Source of the DNA: DASXMX01 sp036794395
Lineage (GTDB): Bacteria > Planctomycetota > Phycisphaerae > Tepidisphaerales > Tepidisphaeraceae
Length of the DNA stretch: 43,958 nt
Direction of reading: 5' to 3'
Assembly: GCA_036794395.1 (NCBI GenBank)
Contig: DAIRGS010000017.1
Coordinates: 1-43,958, forward strand
The notes under the pieces were generated by a model. That model had not been told where the DNA came from, did no database searches, and saw only the letters and a list, made by a program, of their open reading frames with translations. Positions 34,999-43,463 of this stretch are shown piece by piece. Numbering within the stretch: the first letter of the stretch is position 1; each line of letters opens with the position of its first letter. The position numbers and the translations under genes were made by a program.

Positions 34999-37900
34999 AT
35001 GGACCTCCTCAACTCAATCCTCCAAACCCCGCTCATCACCCGCCTCGGCTGGACCCTCCTCCACTCCCTCTGGCAGATCGCCATCGTCAGCGCCATCCTC
35101 GTCATTGCATTGCGCGCCATGCGATCCCGTGACCCGCGCTGGCGCTACTCCGCCTCATGCGTCGCACTCCTCACCTCGCTCATCCTCCCCGCAATCACCA
35201 TCGCCCTTATCACTAACAACACCCCCGTTTCCTCCTCGCCGCTTGCGGCTTCGCGATTCAATCCCCCCACCACACCAATGATCTCAAATTCACCCGATCG
35301 CCCCAACGCCCATCAGAACATCTCAATTCCACCTGTATCCAAATTGACTATCGCGTTTCCAACCATTTCCCCCCCACCGCCCTCTCCCACCAAAACCTTC
35401 ACTACCAACCTTCTTCCCACCGCCCGCGCCACGCTCCCCTGGCTCGTCCTCACCTGGGCCCTTGGCGTTCTCGCCCTATCCATTTGGAACCTCGGCGGTT
35501 GGCTCACCCTCCACCAGCTTCGCTCGCGCTCGACCGCATCCGTCCCCATCGGCGCCCAACGCGCCGCTCAGCGCCTTTGCGTACGCTTCAATCTTTCCCG
35601 TCCCGTGCGCCTGCTTCAATCCACCCTCGCCACAACGCCACTCGTCCTGGGCGCGTTTCGCCCCATCATCCTCCTCCCCGCCAGCGTCCTGACCGATCTC
35701 TCGATCGCCGAACTTGAATCGATCCTCGCCCACGAACTGGCCCACGTCCGCCGGCATGACTATCTGGTTAATCTCATCCAAAGCGTCGTCGAAACACTCC
35801 TCTTCTATCACCCCGCGATCTGGTGGATGTCCCGGCAGATCCGCATCGAGCGCGAACACTGCTGTGACGATCTTGCATTAACCGTCACGCGCGATCGCGC
35901 TACGTACGTCACTGCCTTAGCCGCCGTCGCATCCGTTCGCGTCCCGCGGCTCGCCCCCGCCGCGTCCGGCGGAAAACTCCTCCCCCGCCTTCGCCGCGTC
36001 CTTGGAATCCCCGACACCGAATCCAGCCGCTCATCCCACTGGCTCGCCGGTGCATTGGTCACGGCCTGCTTCGCCATCGCCGCGATCGCCCCCCACCTCC
36101 ACTCAACCGCCTCCGCCGCCGACAAAACCCCGCCCGCCACACAACCTTCTTCCAACGACATCGTTCATGTCCGAGGCCGCGTCCTCGATCCTGATGGAAA
36201 ACCTGCTGCCGGGGCCAAGGTGACCGCCGCCCCCGCCTGGCCGCGCGGCACTGAGCGCGACCATCCCGCCGTCATCGCGCGAACCATCGCCGGGAGCGAT
36301 GGACGCTTCCAACTGACTTTCAACAAGTCCGCCGCGTCCGCATTTACCCTGGGCTATGGTCAGCCTGGCGCAGACCTCTGGCAGAAAACGCAAATCGTCG
36401 CCACCGCCAATGGCGTGGGCCTCGATTGGCAAGCCTTCGACCACGTCGATGCCGCCGGTGACGTCAATTTGAACCTCGTCCAGGACTTGCCGATCAACGG
36501 CCGCCTGGTCGATCTCGAAGGACGCCCGGTTTCCGCCGTCGCCATCACGGTTGAGGGCATGGCCAGCGCGATCCTCACCACAGCGCAATTCAAGCGTCCT
36601 CCCGAGAACTATCGCGGCATCGGGTCTCCGCTGGCTGCAATCGAAAAGAACGATCCAATTAGTTCCGACGCCGACGGCCGGTTCAGCATTCCCGGCTTGG
36701 GCAAAGAGCGACGGGTTTCTTTGTCGTTCTACAGCGACAAGGTCGCGATCAACGGGCAGTGGGTGATGACCCGTGAAGGCAAGAACTTCGTCAAGCCCAT
36801 CGGCCCGGGCGATCGCGATGCGGTCATGAAGCTGCTGGCCAGTACATTTGAACTGGTGATGCCACCGGCACGGTCGGTGACGGGCGTCGTCCCTGATGCC
36901 CAGACGCACCAGCCGCTCGCCGACGCGAGGGTTGAGACGTTCTACAGCCGAGTTCAAGCTAAAACCGTTACCGACGCGCAGGGGCGGTTCGTCCTGAAGG
37001 GCTTGGAACGCGGCCAGAACACCGAACTTCGATTCGATCTTCCCGATCAGCCCTACATCCCAATGATCAGCAAAGCCCCTGAACAAACCGGCGCGCAGCC
37101 TGCGGTTTGCGACGTCGATTTGTTCAAGGGAGTATGGGTGAGCGGAAAGATCACCGACAAAGACAATGGCGTTGCGATCCCCGTGGAAGTGGACTACCGA
37201 CCACTTGCTACCAATCAGGTAGCAACAAAGATTCCCGTCTTCCGTCAGGGCTGGGCCACACCGCCGTGCAACACTCAGTCCGCGCCGGATGGCACCTACA
37301 GGCTGGTCGTCGCCCCCGGCCCGGGAATCCTCGCTGTTCGCACTGCGGGCTTCGATTACGCCCTCGGCCAGGGTTTCGATGCGGTCAAGACCAAGGACGC
37401 CAACGGCAGAATCCGCACTCTCCTGCCTGAGAATGTATCCGGCTCGCTCTACAATTCCGTTCGAGAAATCGATGCCGGCCCTGATGGCCCGACCACCGGA
37501 ATTGATTTCGCCCTCGATCGCGGCAACGTAATCCACATCACCTGCAAAGACCCCGATGGCAAAACAGCCGGCAAGATTGACGTCGTTGGGAACATGGCAA
37601 GTTTGACCTCTAGCTACCCGAGCAATTTCTCGGATGGGCGCTTCGACGCAATCGGATTCACCAAAGACGAGACGCGTCTGATCGTGATTCGTGATAATGA
37701 ACGTCACCTGGCAAAGATCGCAACCGTTCGCATGGCTGATGCGCCTGACGGCAAACTGACCATCAAGCTCGAGCCCGCCGGCAAAGTTACCGGGCGTCTG
37801 CTCGATCCCCAGGGCGATCCGATTAAAGCCGGTAAGCTGCGGATCGACACTTATATCCCCGAACTCAAACGGGCCAACAGGTCAGGGATCGTCGGAGAGC

Positions 37901-38082
37901 GAAGCGACGAAAATGGCCGCTTCACGCTCTACCTGCCCCCCGATATTCGTTACGTCCTGGGCGCTTCTTCCAGCCCCTACGGCGGAATGTTCAAATGGGT
38001 GACCGACAATCTGGTCGTAACCCCCGGCGCGACTAAAGACCTCGGCGACATCGCGCTCAGTGAAAAGGATATGATGAAGTGA
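34999..38082 (+). CDS. BlaR1/MecR1-like M56 protease with carboxypeptidase-regulatory sensor region
   Basis: 1027 residues, intact, 27 bases after the frameshifted paralogue, with GGAG before ATG 34999. The M56 domain (about 1-370) has four membrane helices, HELAH at 245-249 (zinc ligands His245, Glu246, His249) and a downstream EREHCCDD acidic site near 282-289. The last helix (about 350-368) precedes a long outer region of several CarboxypepD_reg-type units (VRGRVLDPDGKPAAGAKV, INGRLVDLEGRPVSAV, VSGKITDKDNGVAIPV, VTGRLLDPQGDPIKAG). The C-terminus ends TKDLGDIALSEKDMMK. It is a sensor protease that would cut the BlaI-type repressor after an outside signal; the ligand is unknown and is not expected to be a beta-lactam. 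Confidence 0.9.
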   Translation: MDLLNSILQTPLITRLGWTLLHSLWQIAIVSAILVIALRAMRSRDPRWRYSASCVALLTSLILPAITIALITNNTPVSSSPLAASRFNPPTTPMISNSPDRPNAHQNISIPPVSKLTIAFPTISPPPPSPTKTFTTNLLPTARATLPWLVLTWALGVLALSIWNLGGWLTLHQLRSRSTASVPIGAQRAAQRLCVRFNLSRPVRLLQSTLATTPLVLGAFRPIILLPASVLTDLSIAELESILAHELAHVRRHDYLVNLIQSVVETLLFYHPAIWWMSRQIRIEREHCCDDLALTVTRDRATYVTALAAVASVRVPRLAPAASGGKLLPRLRRVLGIPDTESSRSSHWLAGALVTACFAIAAIAPHLHSTASAADKTPPATQPSSNDIVHVRGRVLDPDGKPAAGAKVTAAPAWPRGTERDHPAVIARTIAGSDGRFQLTFNKSAASAFTLGYGQPGADLWQKTQIVATANGVGLDWQAFDHVDAAGDVNLNLVQDLPINGRLVDLEGRPVSAVAITVEGMASAILTTAQFKRPPENYRGIGSPLAAIEKNDPISSDADGRFSIPGLGKERRVSLSFYSDKVAINGQWVMTREGKNFVKPIGPGDRDAVMKLLASTFELVMPPARSVTGVVPDAQTHQPLADARVETFYSRVQAKTVTDAQGRFVLKGLERGQNTELRFDLPDQPYIPMISKAPEQTGAQPAVCDVDLFKGVWVSGKITDKDNGVAIPVEVDYRPLATNQVATKIPVFRQGWATPPCNTQSAPDGTYRLVVAPGPGILAVRTAGFDYALGQGFDAVKTKDANGRIRTLLPENVSGSLYNSVREIDAGPDGPTTGIDFALDRGNVIHITCKDPDGKTAGKIDVVGNMASLTSSYPSNFSDGRFDAIGFTKDETRLIVIRDNERHLAKIATVRMADAPDGKLTIKLEPAGKVTGRLLDPQGDPIKAGKLRIDTYIPELKRANRSGIVGERSDENGRFTLYLPPDIRYVLGASSSPYGGMFKWVTDNLVVTPGATKDLGDIALSEKDMMK

Positions 38083-38089
38083 TCCCATC

Positions 38090-38155
38090 AAACTCGAAAC
38101 CCGACCGTTCAGAGACCTCGGCGACATCGAGCTAACCCTCCAGAGCATGAAATGA
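38090..38155 (+). pseudogene. Stub of a third M56-CarboxypepD_reg gene tail
   Basis: The frame ending at 38155 reads RPFRDLGDIELTLQSMK and a stop, echoing the ends of the two intact paralogues (TKDLGDIALSEKDMMK and TKDLGDVHRRSFN). Its stop overlaps the DUF1800 start as ATGA. The DNA GACCTCGGCGACATCG occurs identically at 38038-38053 and again here at 38114-38129. I infer that a third copy was deleted, leaving only its last codons, or that the gene end was duplicated. Confidence 0.55.
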
Positions 38156-39498
38156 ACGCGCATTGGGAACCCTACATTTCGACCGACGCCGCCCCTTGGG
38201 ATATCCGCCGGGTCGTGCATCTGCACCGCTGCGCCGCCTTCGGCGCAACCTGGAGCGAACTCCAGCGCGATCTACACGACGGCCCCGAAGCCTCAGTCTC
38301 CCGCTTGTTAACCGGCAGCGCGCACGCCGATGGCCTTCGCCCCAACTTCGAGGCCCTTTCGACCCAGGTCGCCGACGCCGCGGTGATCTCCAACGATGCC
38401 GAGCGGCTCAAGGCCTGGTGGCTCCTCCGCATGTTCTTCTCGCCCGATCCGCTGGCCGAGCGGCTCGCCCTCATGTGGCACAATCACTTCGCCACCAGCA
38501 ATTTCAAAGTCAAAGACCTCGCGGCCATGCGCCGCCAGAACGATACCTTCCGCAAGCTCGGCCGCTCGCATTTTGCCGAGCTGTTCGATGCAATGCTCCA
38601 CGACGCCGCCCTGCTCGTCTGGCTTGATTCCCCCTCGAATCGCAAAGGCCAGCCCAACGAAAACCTCGCCCGCGAATCGATGGAGCTCTTTACGCTTGGC
38701 GTCGGCAACTTCACCGAAGACGACGTCAAACAAGCCGCCCGCGCCCTGACCGGCCAATCCGTCGCCGACGGCGAATTCCGACTCCGCCCCCAGTGGCACG
38801 ACGATGCCGACAAAACCATACTCGGCCAGACCGCTCCCTTCGATGCCCGGTCCCTCGCCAGGTTGCTCCTGGCCCAACCCCCCACCGCCAGGCGCCTCGC
38901 CTGGCGACTGTGCCTCACGTTCCTGGGCGAAAATGTCGCCAGCGAACAAGATCTGGCCGATATCGCCCAGGGTCTGCGCGATCATGATCTGGACATCGCC
39001 TGGGCCGTTCAAACCATCTTGCGATCGCAGCTCTTCTTCTCCGAACCCAATCTCAACGCCCACGTAACCGGCCCCGTCGAGTTCGTGATCGGTGCCGCTT
39101 GCGCTCTCGAGTTATTCGATCCGCCCCCCAGCACGCTCGTTCTAGCCGAGTGGGTTCGCAGGCTCGGCCAGGATCTCTTCACTCCCCCCAACGTGGGCGG
39201 CTGGAACGAAGGCCGCTCCTGGCTGACCACCCGCACCGTCCTCGCCCGCGCCAACTACGCCGCCGCCCTCGTCCATGGCGAACTGTCGCTTAGCAGTTCC
39301 GTTCCCGATTTAGCCGCCCTCGCCAGGCGCGCCGGCAGCGCCGACACGCTTCCCGATTCAATCCAATTCTTCAGCGATCTGCTCCTCGGCCGTCGTTTGC
39401 CGCCCGAAGAGCTCCAGAAAATTACCGCCCACGCAGGCAATTCGCTCCCAGACTCCATTGCGATGCTGCTGGCCACACCCCAGGCCCAGCTCGCGTAA
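38152..39498 (+). CDS. DUF1800 family protein
   Basis: 448 residues, in the size range of the family (about 400-550). DUF1800 proteins nearly always precede a DUF1501 gene, as here (9 bases). Recognisable segments include HLHRCAAFGAT, WHNHFATSN, LARESMELFTLGVGNFTEDDVKQAARALTG and PPNVGGWNEGRSWL. No signal peptide is visible, though exported relatives exist. The start ATG overlaps the stub of the M56 paralogue. It has no ribosome binding site of its own close by, which favours coupling with the vanished upstream gene. Biochemical role unknown. Confidence 0.9.
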   Translation: MNAHWEPYISTDAAPWDIRRVVHLHRCAAFGATWSELQRDLHDGPEASVSRLLTGSAHADGLRPNFEALSTQVADAAVISNDAERLKAWWLLRMFFSPDPLAERLALMWHNHFATSNFKVKDLAAMRRQNDTFRKLGRSHFAELFDAMLHDAALLVWLDSPSNRKGQPNENLARESMELFTLGVGNFTEDDVKQAARALTGQSVADGEFRLRPQWHDDADKTILGQTAPFDARSLARLLLAQPPTARRLAWRLCLTFLGENVASEQDLADIAQGLRDHDLDIAWAVQTILRSQLFFSEPNLNAHVTGPVEFVIGAACALELFDPPPSTLVLAEWVRRLGQDLFTPPNVGGWNEGRSWLTTRTVLARANYAAALVHGELSLSSSVPDLAALARRAGSADTLPDSIQFFSDLLLGRRLPPEELQKITAHAGNSLPDSIAMLLATPQAQLA

Positions 39499-39507
39499 GG
39501 ATAAACC

Positions 39508-40705
39508 ATGATCACCCGACGTCATTTCCTGCGGAGTTCCAGCCTTGTGGCCCTTGCCCCGCTCGTCCCCACATTCCTGGACGACATGGCCCGCGCCGCC
39601 GGAGCTAATCCCGATGCCCGCATCCTCGTCGTCATCCAACTCGATGGCGGCAATGACGGAATCAATACCGTCGTTCCCTTCGGCGATGAAGCGTACGCAA
39701 AGCACCGCAAGGAGCTGCGCATCAAGACCGATGAAGTTCTAAAGATCAACGATCACGTCGGCCTTCACCCCGCCATGCGCCAAATGTCCAAGCTGCTGGA
39801 AGAGGGCCGCCTCGCGATCGTCCAGGGCGTCGGCTATCCCAACCCCAATCGCTCCCACTTCGAAAGCATGCGCATCTGGCAGACCGCCCGCCTGAATCCA
39901 ACCGACGACCAGCGCGGCTGGATCGGCGAATCCTTCGACCAGCTCCCCCGCCCCGTCGCCGGCCCCGATACCGTTTACGTTGGCGACAGCGAGTTACCCC
40001 GCGCCCTGCTCGGCCGTCGCACCGAGTCTGCCGCCATCAACAACGCCGAAGACCTCGCCCTCCACCTTCCCAATCCAATCAACACGGCCAAAGCCCCTGA
40101 CCCAAAAACCGATGACGTCGCCGCCTTCGTCCGTCGCAGCGTCCTGAGCGCGTACGGCACCGCCCGCGATCTGGCCCGCCCNNNNNNNNNNCGCTTCCGA
40201 TGCCCCCTACCCCCCCTATCCCCAATCCAAACTCGCCACCCAACTCCAGCTCGTCTCCCGCTTCATCAAATCCGGCGCGGGCACGCGTGTCTATTACGCA
40301 TCCCAATCCAGCTACGACACCCACTACGCTCAGCTCTCCCAACACGAAGACCTCCTCCGCGAGCTCTCCAATGCCGTCAAGGCATTCATGGACGACCTCA
40401 AAAGCTCGGGATTAGCCGATCGCGTCCTGCTCATGGCCTTCAGCGAGTTCGGCCGCCGCGCCGCCGAAAACGGCTCCCTCGGCACCGATCACGGCACTGC
40501 CGGCCCCGTCTTCCTGGCCGGCAATTCCGTCAAACCCGGCCTGCTCGGCGCAACCCCCAGTCTCTCCGATCTCCAAAATGGTGACGTAAAAATGTCCGTC
40601 GATTTCCGTTGCCTCTACACAACCCTGCTCAGCCAGTGGCTCAACGTCCCAACCAGCGACGACCTGGCTAAAAACTTCCCGGCTCTACCCGCGCTTCGGT
40701 CATGA
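39508..40705 (+). CDS. DUF1501 family protein, interrupted by an assembly gap
   Basis: The start ATG 39508 has AAGGA ahead. The N-terminus carries a twin-arginine signal (TRRHFLRSSSLVALAP). Family segments are VVIQLDGGNDGINTVVPF (near 32-49) and, after the gap, SEFGRRAAENGSLGTDHGTAGPVFLAG, which is the DUF1501 signature with the GTDHG site of an alkaline-phosphatase-like fold. The frame before and after the ten Ns differs (39508 versus 40388 frames), so the gap length is not ten. Relatives are sulfatase-like and exported by Tat. The partner is the DUF1800 gene just upstream. Confidence 0.9.
40182..40191. other. Assembly gap of 10 N
   Basis: Ten Ns inside the DUF1501 gene. The reading frame downstream does not match the upstream one if ten is taken literally, so it is a scaffold gap of unknown length. 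Confidence 1.
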
Positions 40706-40714
40706 TCAGCCATT

Positions 40715-40785
40715 GTCATCCTGGAGCGAAGCGAAGGATCTGATATGGGGTGAACCTCTCGAATAGCCGATCCTTCGCTTCGCTC
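40715..40785. repeat. GAGCGAAGCGAAGGATC palindrome, interrupted by MITE copy B
   Basis: The left arm GTCATCCTGGAGCGAAGCGA and onward (40715-40740) faces GATCCTTCGCTTCGCTC at 40769-40785. The outer end of the left arm (GTCATCCT) reappears reversed (AGGATGAC, 41082-41089) only after the MITE, so the second arm was cut. It also follows the DUF1501 stop by ten bases and could act as its terminator. Confidence 0.8.
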
Positions 40786-41082
40786 TAAATGGCTATGCAC
40801 GATTCCGCGCCTTTTCGTGACATGGGCTTCCCCTTCGGGTCTGAGCCTCAGGGTCGAAGACAGCCCATGAGCCAGGGAGATGACCTCCAGCGACGGGTCC
40901 GATTTGGGAAAACCAAGTTTCGCTATACGGACAACCTCCTGATTTGTCGGGGAAAAATGCCCGGTTCCGGCAAGTTGGCTTTCCCACATCTCACGCGGCG
41001 CCGCACCTGCGGCTCCCCCGTGCACGGCCAGGATGGCCGTGCCACGAAAATGCAATGGCGCGGAATCACGCACGGTTAATTA
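40786..41082 (-). mobile_element. MITE-like element, copy B (inverted relative to copy A)
   Basis: About 293 bases between TA dinucleotides at 40786-40787 and 41081-41082. The right end, on the minus strand, begins TTAACCGTGCGTGATTCC; the left end ATGGCTATGCACGATTCC is a degenerate copy of it. On the minus strand the sequence follows copy A closely (GTGAGATGTGGGAAA; CCGGAACCGGGCATTTT; GGTTGTCC) with an extra ~30-base insertion near the far end. Its site in the arm of another palindrome shows TA duplication. Confidence 0.85.
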
Positions 41083-41122
41083 GGATGACAGCAATGATTT
41101 CAAACAAGAAAGGTTGCGTGTT

Positions 41123-43213
41123 TCAGGTTCTGCGCATTCCCCGTGAATGCCGTTGAGTTTGGGAAAATACGTCGCTGCTACCCGCGGCGCCCGATGGCTC
41201 CGCCCCATTCACCGCGGCCGCACTCACGCTACCCGTAGCAGTGGAATTCCAATTCTTCTGCAACAACCCAGCATCACCCAAATTCACGACCCCATCAAAA
41301 TTAAAATCCCCCCGATCCCATCCCACCGCTCCACTGGCATTCCAATTTCGCGTCATCAGCAGCGCATCGGTCACGTTCACCACCCGATCCAGGTTCGCAT
41401 CCCCCATCACCGTAAATCGAATCTCAACGGTGTTGATCGGCTGCCCCAAAACAACCCCATCCCCCGAATCGGCATACCCCACGCCAAACGCATTCACCGC
41501 CCCCGCTGCCGCCGCCGCCGAAGTAATCGCCCCGGCGCTTCCCGTCGCAAGGCCATTCCATGATCCCCCATTGTATCCGATCTTCAACGCCTGCCCGATC
41601 ACCCCCGCCGGACTGCTCCCCGCCACGTAACTCACATACACCGTGCTCTGCCCCACATCCAAATTCGTCCCCGCCAGCGCATTCCCCACCGCCAATCCAT
41701 TGATCGTAAACGTCCCATTCAAATGGATCCGGTTCGGCAGCGGATTCCCGCTCCCATTACCCAGCGTAATCACATCGCTCCCCCCGCCGCCATTGATCGT
41801 CAGCCCGCCAGGATCATTGATCAGCACCTTCCCCACAGTCGTCCCAATCGACCAGTCGATATGCGTTCCATCCACATTACGCGCCAGCCCGATCGCATCA
41901 TTCGATGCTGTCCCATTGATCGTGTTCTGTGACGGCGCAACCAGCTCATACGCCCCCACATCAAACGCCACTCCCTGCGGTCGCGCATTGCCTTCCAAGT
42001 CCTCGGCCGGCGGCTGATTCGGGCTCGCCAGGCTCGTCCCCGCATCAAGCGCCGGGCTCCCCGCCTTCAGGTGATAGTCACTACTTCCCACAAACACCGC
42101 GCCCGGCGTCGAAATCACCGAATGGGCATCCTGCCCCGTTTGCGTGCGCCACTGGCTCAATGTCAGAAACGCGTTGTTTCCCCCATCATTGCTCATCAGA
42201 TTCACGACCACGTTGTAATCGCTCACAAACCCCGCCAGGCTGTCGGCCGCAATGGCAATGCTCCCATGCGTCGAGGCGTTAAACAGAATATTGTTGTAAA
42301 CGATGTTCCCCGTGCTCCCCGTGTTGATATTCACATCCCAGCGCGCATCCAATGCCATCAACATAGTGTTGTTCACAACCAGATTGTTCTTAGACCCCGT
42401 CGCCCCATCGATCTGAAACAGCGATATCCCGCTGCTGTGATTGTTGTAAAGCAAATTATTCTGAATACGCGAGCTCTGCACTCCGTCCAGATTGATCGCC
42501 GCCCCGCCACCGGCTCCGTTATCGTGAATGATGTTCCCCTCGATCAGCGCCCCGAACGTAATGCCGCTTCCCCCCTGGCTCAAATCCGCATTGATCTGAA
42601 TCCCGCAATCGTGATTCCCAAAAACCGTGTTCCCCGTAATCACCGGCCGCTGACTGGAATTCGATACATAAATCCCGTGCTGCGCCACCGAGTTACTGGT
42701 CGTGTTCCCGCTGATCGTAATGTCGTCCGTGAACCCCGTGAAAATCCCCCACGTCCCCATCGCATCGGCCGAGTTGTTCATGATCGCCACCCCATTGGCC
42801 TCCACCGCCCGAATCCCCGCCCGCGTAATCGCCACTGAAGCATTATTGGGCGTAGGATTGGTAATCGTAAACCCATTCACCGTCACATAACTCGTCCCCT
42901 CCAGATCGATCCCATCGGCGGTTTTTGCATTGCGACCGGTGATCGTCGCCCCAACCCCATTGAAGACAATCCGCGACGCCGCCGTCCCATTCTGCGGCTG
43001 ATTCCACCCAATCGAAAACCCCGCCGCATAAGTGCCCGGCAGCGCCGTCACCACATCCCCTGCCACCACCAAATCCGCCGCGTGCTGCAACGTCGCAAAC
43101 GCCGTCCCCGCCGATGTCCCCGCCGCCCCATCACTCCCGCCCGGCGACACAAAATAAGCCGTCAGCAAAACTCGTCTTTCCAACGATTCTATGCGCACGC
43201 GATGGTTCCTCAT
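41123..43213 (-). CDS. Secreted right-handed beta-helix protein with C-terminal dockerin-like domain
   Basis: 696 residues from ATG 43213, with GGAGG seven bases ahead. A leader motif of planctomycete LEPR-XLL type is IESLERRVLLTAY at 8-20. Residues about 20-420 are a parallel beta-helix with PbH1 repeats (GVAIMNNSADAMGTWGIF, ITISGNTTSNS, VITGNTVFGNHDCGIQIN). Residues about 430-590 hold Gly/Asp-rich beta strands. Residues about 603-656 are a type I dockerin-like pair of calcium loops (DANLDRVVNVTDA and DFNFDGVVNLGDA). It is likely surface-bound; beta-helix proteins often are polysaccharide lyases, but no catalytic residue set could be assigned. A paralogous end lies in the next gene. Confidence 0.85.
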   Translation of the reverse strand: MRNHRVRIESLERRVLLTAYFVSPGGSDGAAGTSAGTAFATLQHAADLVVAGDVVTALPGTYAAGFSIGWNQPQNGTAASRIVFNGVGATITGRNAKTADGIDLEGTSYVTVNGFTITNPTPNNASVAITRAGIRAVEANGVAIMNNSADAMGTWGIFTGFTDDITISGNTTSNSVAQHGIYVSNSSQRPVITGNTVFGNHDCGIQINADLSQGGSGITFGALIEGNIIHDNGAGGGAAINLDGVQSSRIQNNLLYNNHSSGISLFQIDGATGSKNNLVVNNTMLMALDARWDVNINTGSTGNIVYNNILFNASTHGSIAIAADSLAGFVSDYNVVVNLMSNDGGNNAFLTLSQWRTQTGQDAHSVISTPGAVFVGSSDYHLKAGSPALDAGTSLASPNQPPAEDLEGNARPQGVAFDVGAYELVAPSQNTINGTASNDAIGLARNVDGTHIDWSIGTTVGKVLINDPGGLTINGGGGSDVITLGNGSGNPLPNRIHLNGTFTINGLAVGNALAGTNLDVGQSTVYVSYVAGSSPAGVIGQALKIGYNGGSWNGLATGSAGAITSAAAAAGAVNAFGVGYADSGDGVVLGQPINTVEIRFTVMGDANLDRVVNVTDALLMTRNWNASGAVGWDRGDFNFDGVVNLGDAGLLQKNWNSTATGSVSAAAVNGAEPSGAAGSSDVFSQTQRHSRGMRRT

Positions 43214-43463
43214 GAGGCCGCCTCCGTGGGTGTAATCGCAGGCTACATAGTGGCCCCGATACCCACGCGCCGTCTATCCGGAATCCGCCGGATCATCAGA
43301 AATGGATCTGCGGATGGATTTCAAAAACCCGTGCTGAAATCATGCGTGAACCGCAATCCGTCGTAACCCCTCCCTGTCCAGGTGATTCTCCCGATGGACA
43401 GAAAACGCGGCACCGCCCCCGCGCACGCCCTCACTTCCTCCACCGTGCGCAGCTCCTCATCGT

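Noticed and set aside
36103..37707. 534-codon minus-strand open frame inside the second BlaR1-like gene
   Set aside because: Antisense to a well-supported gene; similar shadow frames occur at 33022-34176 and 34186-34953.
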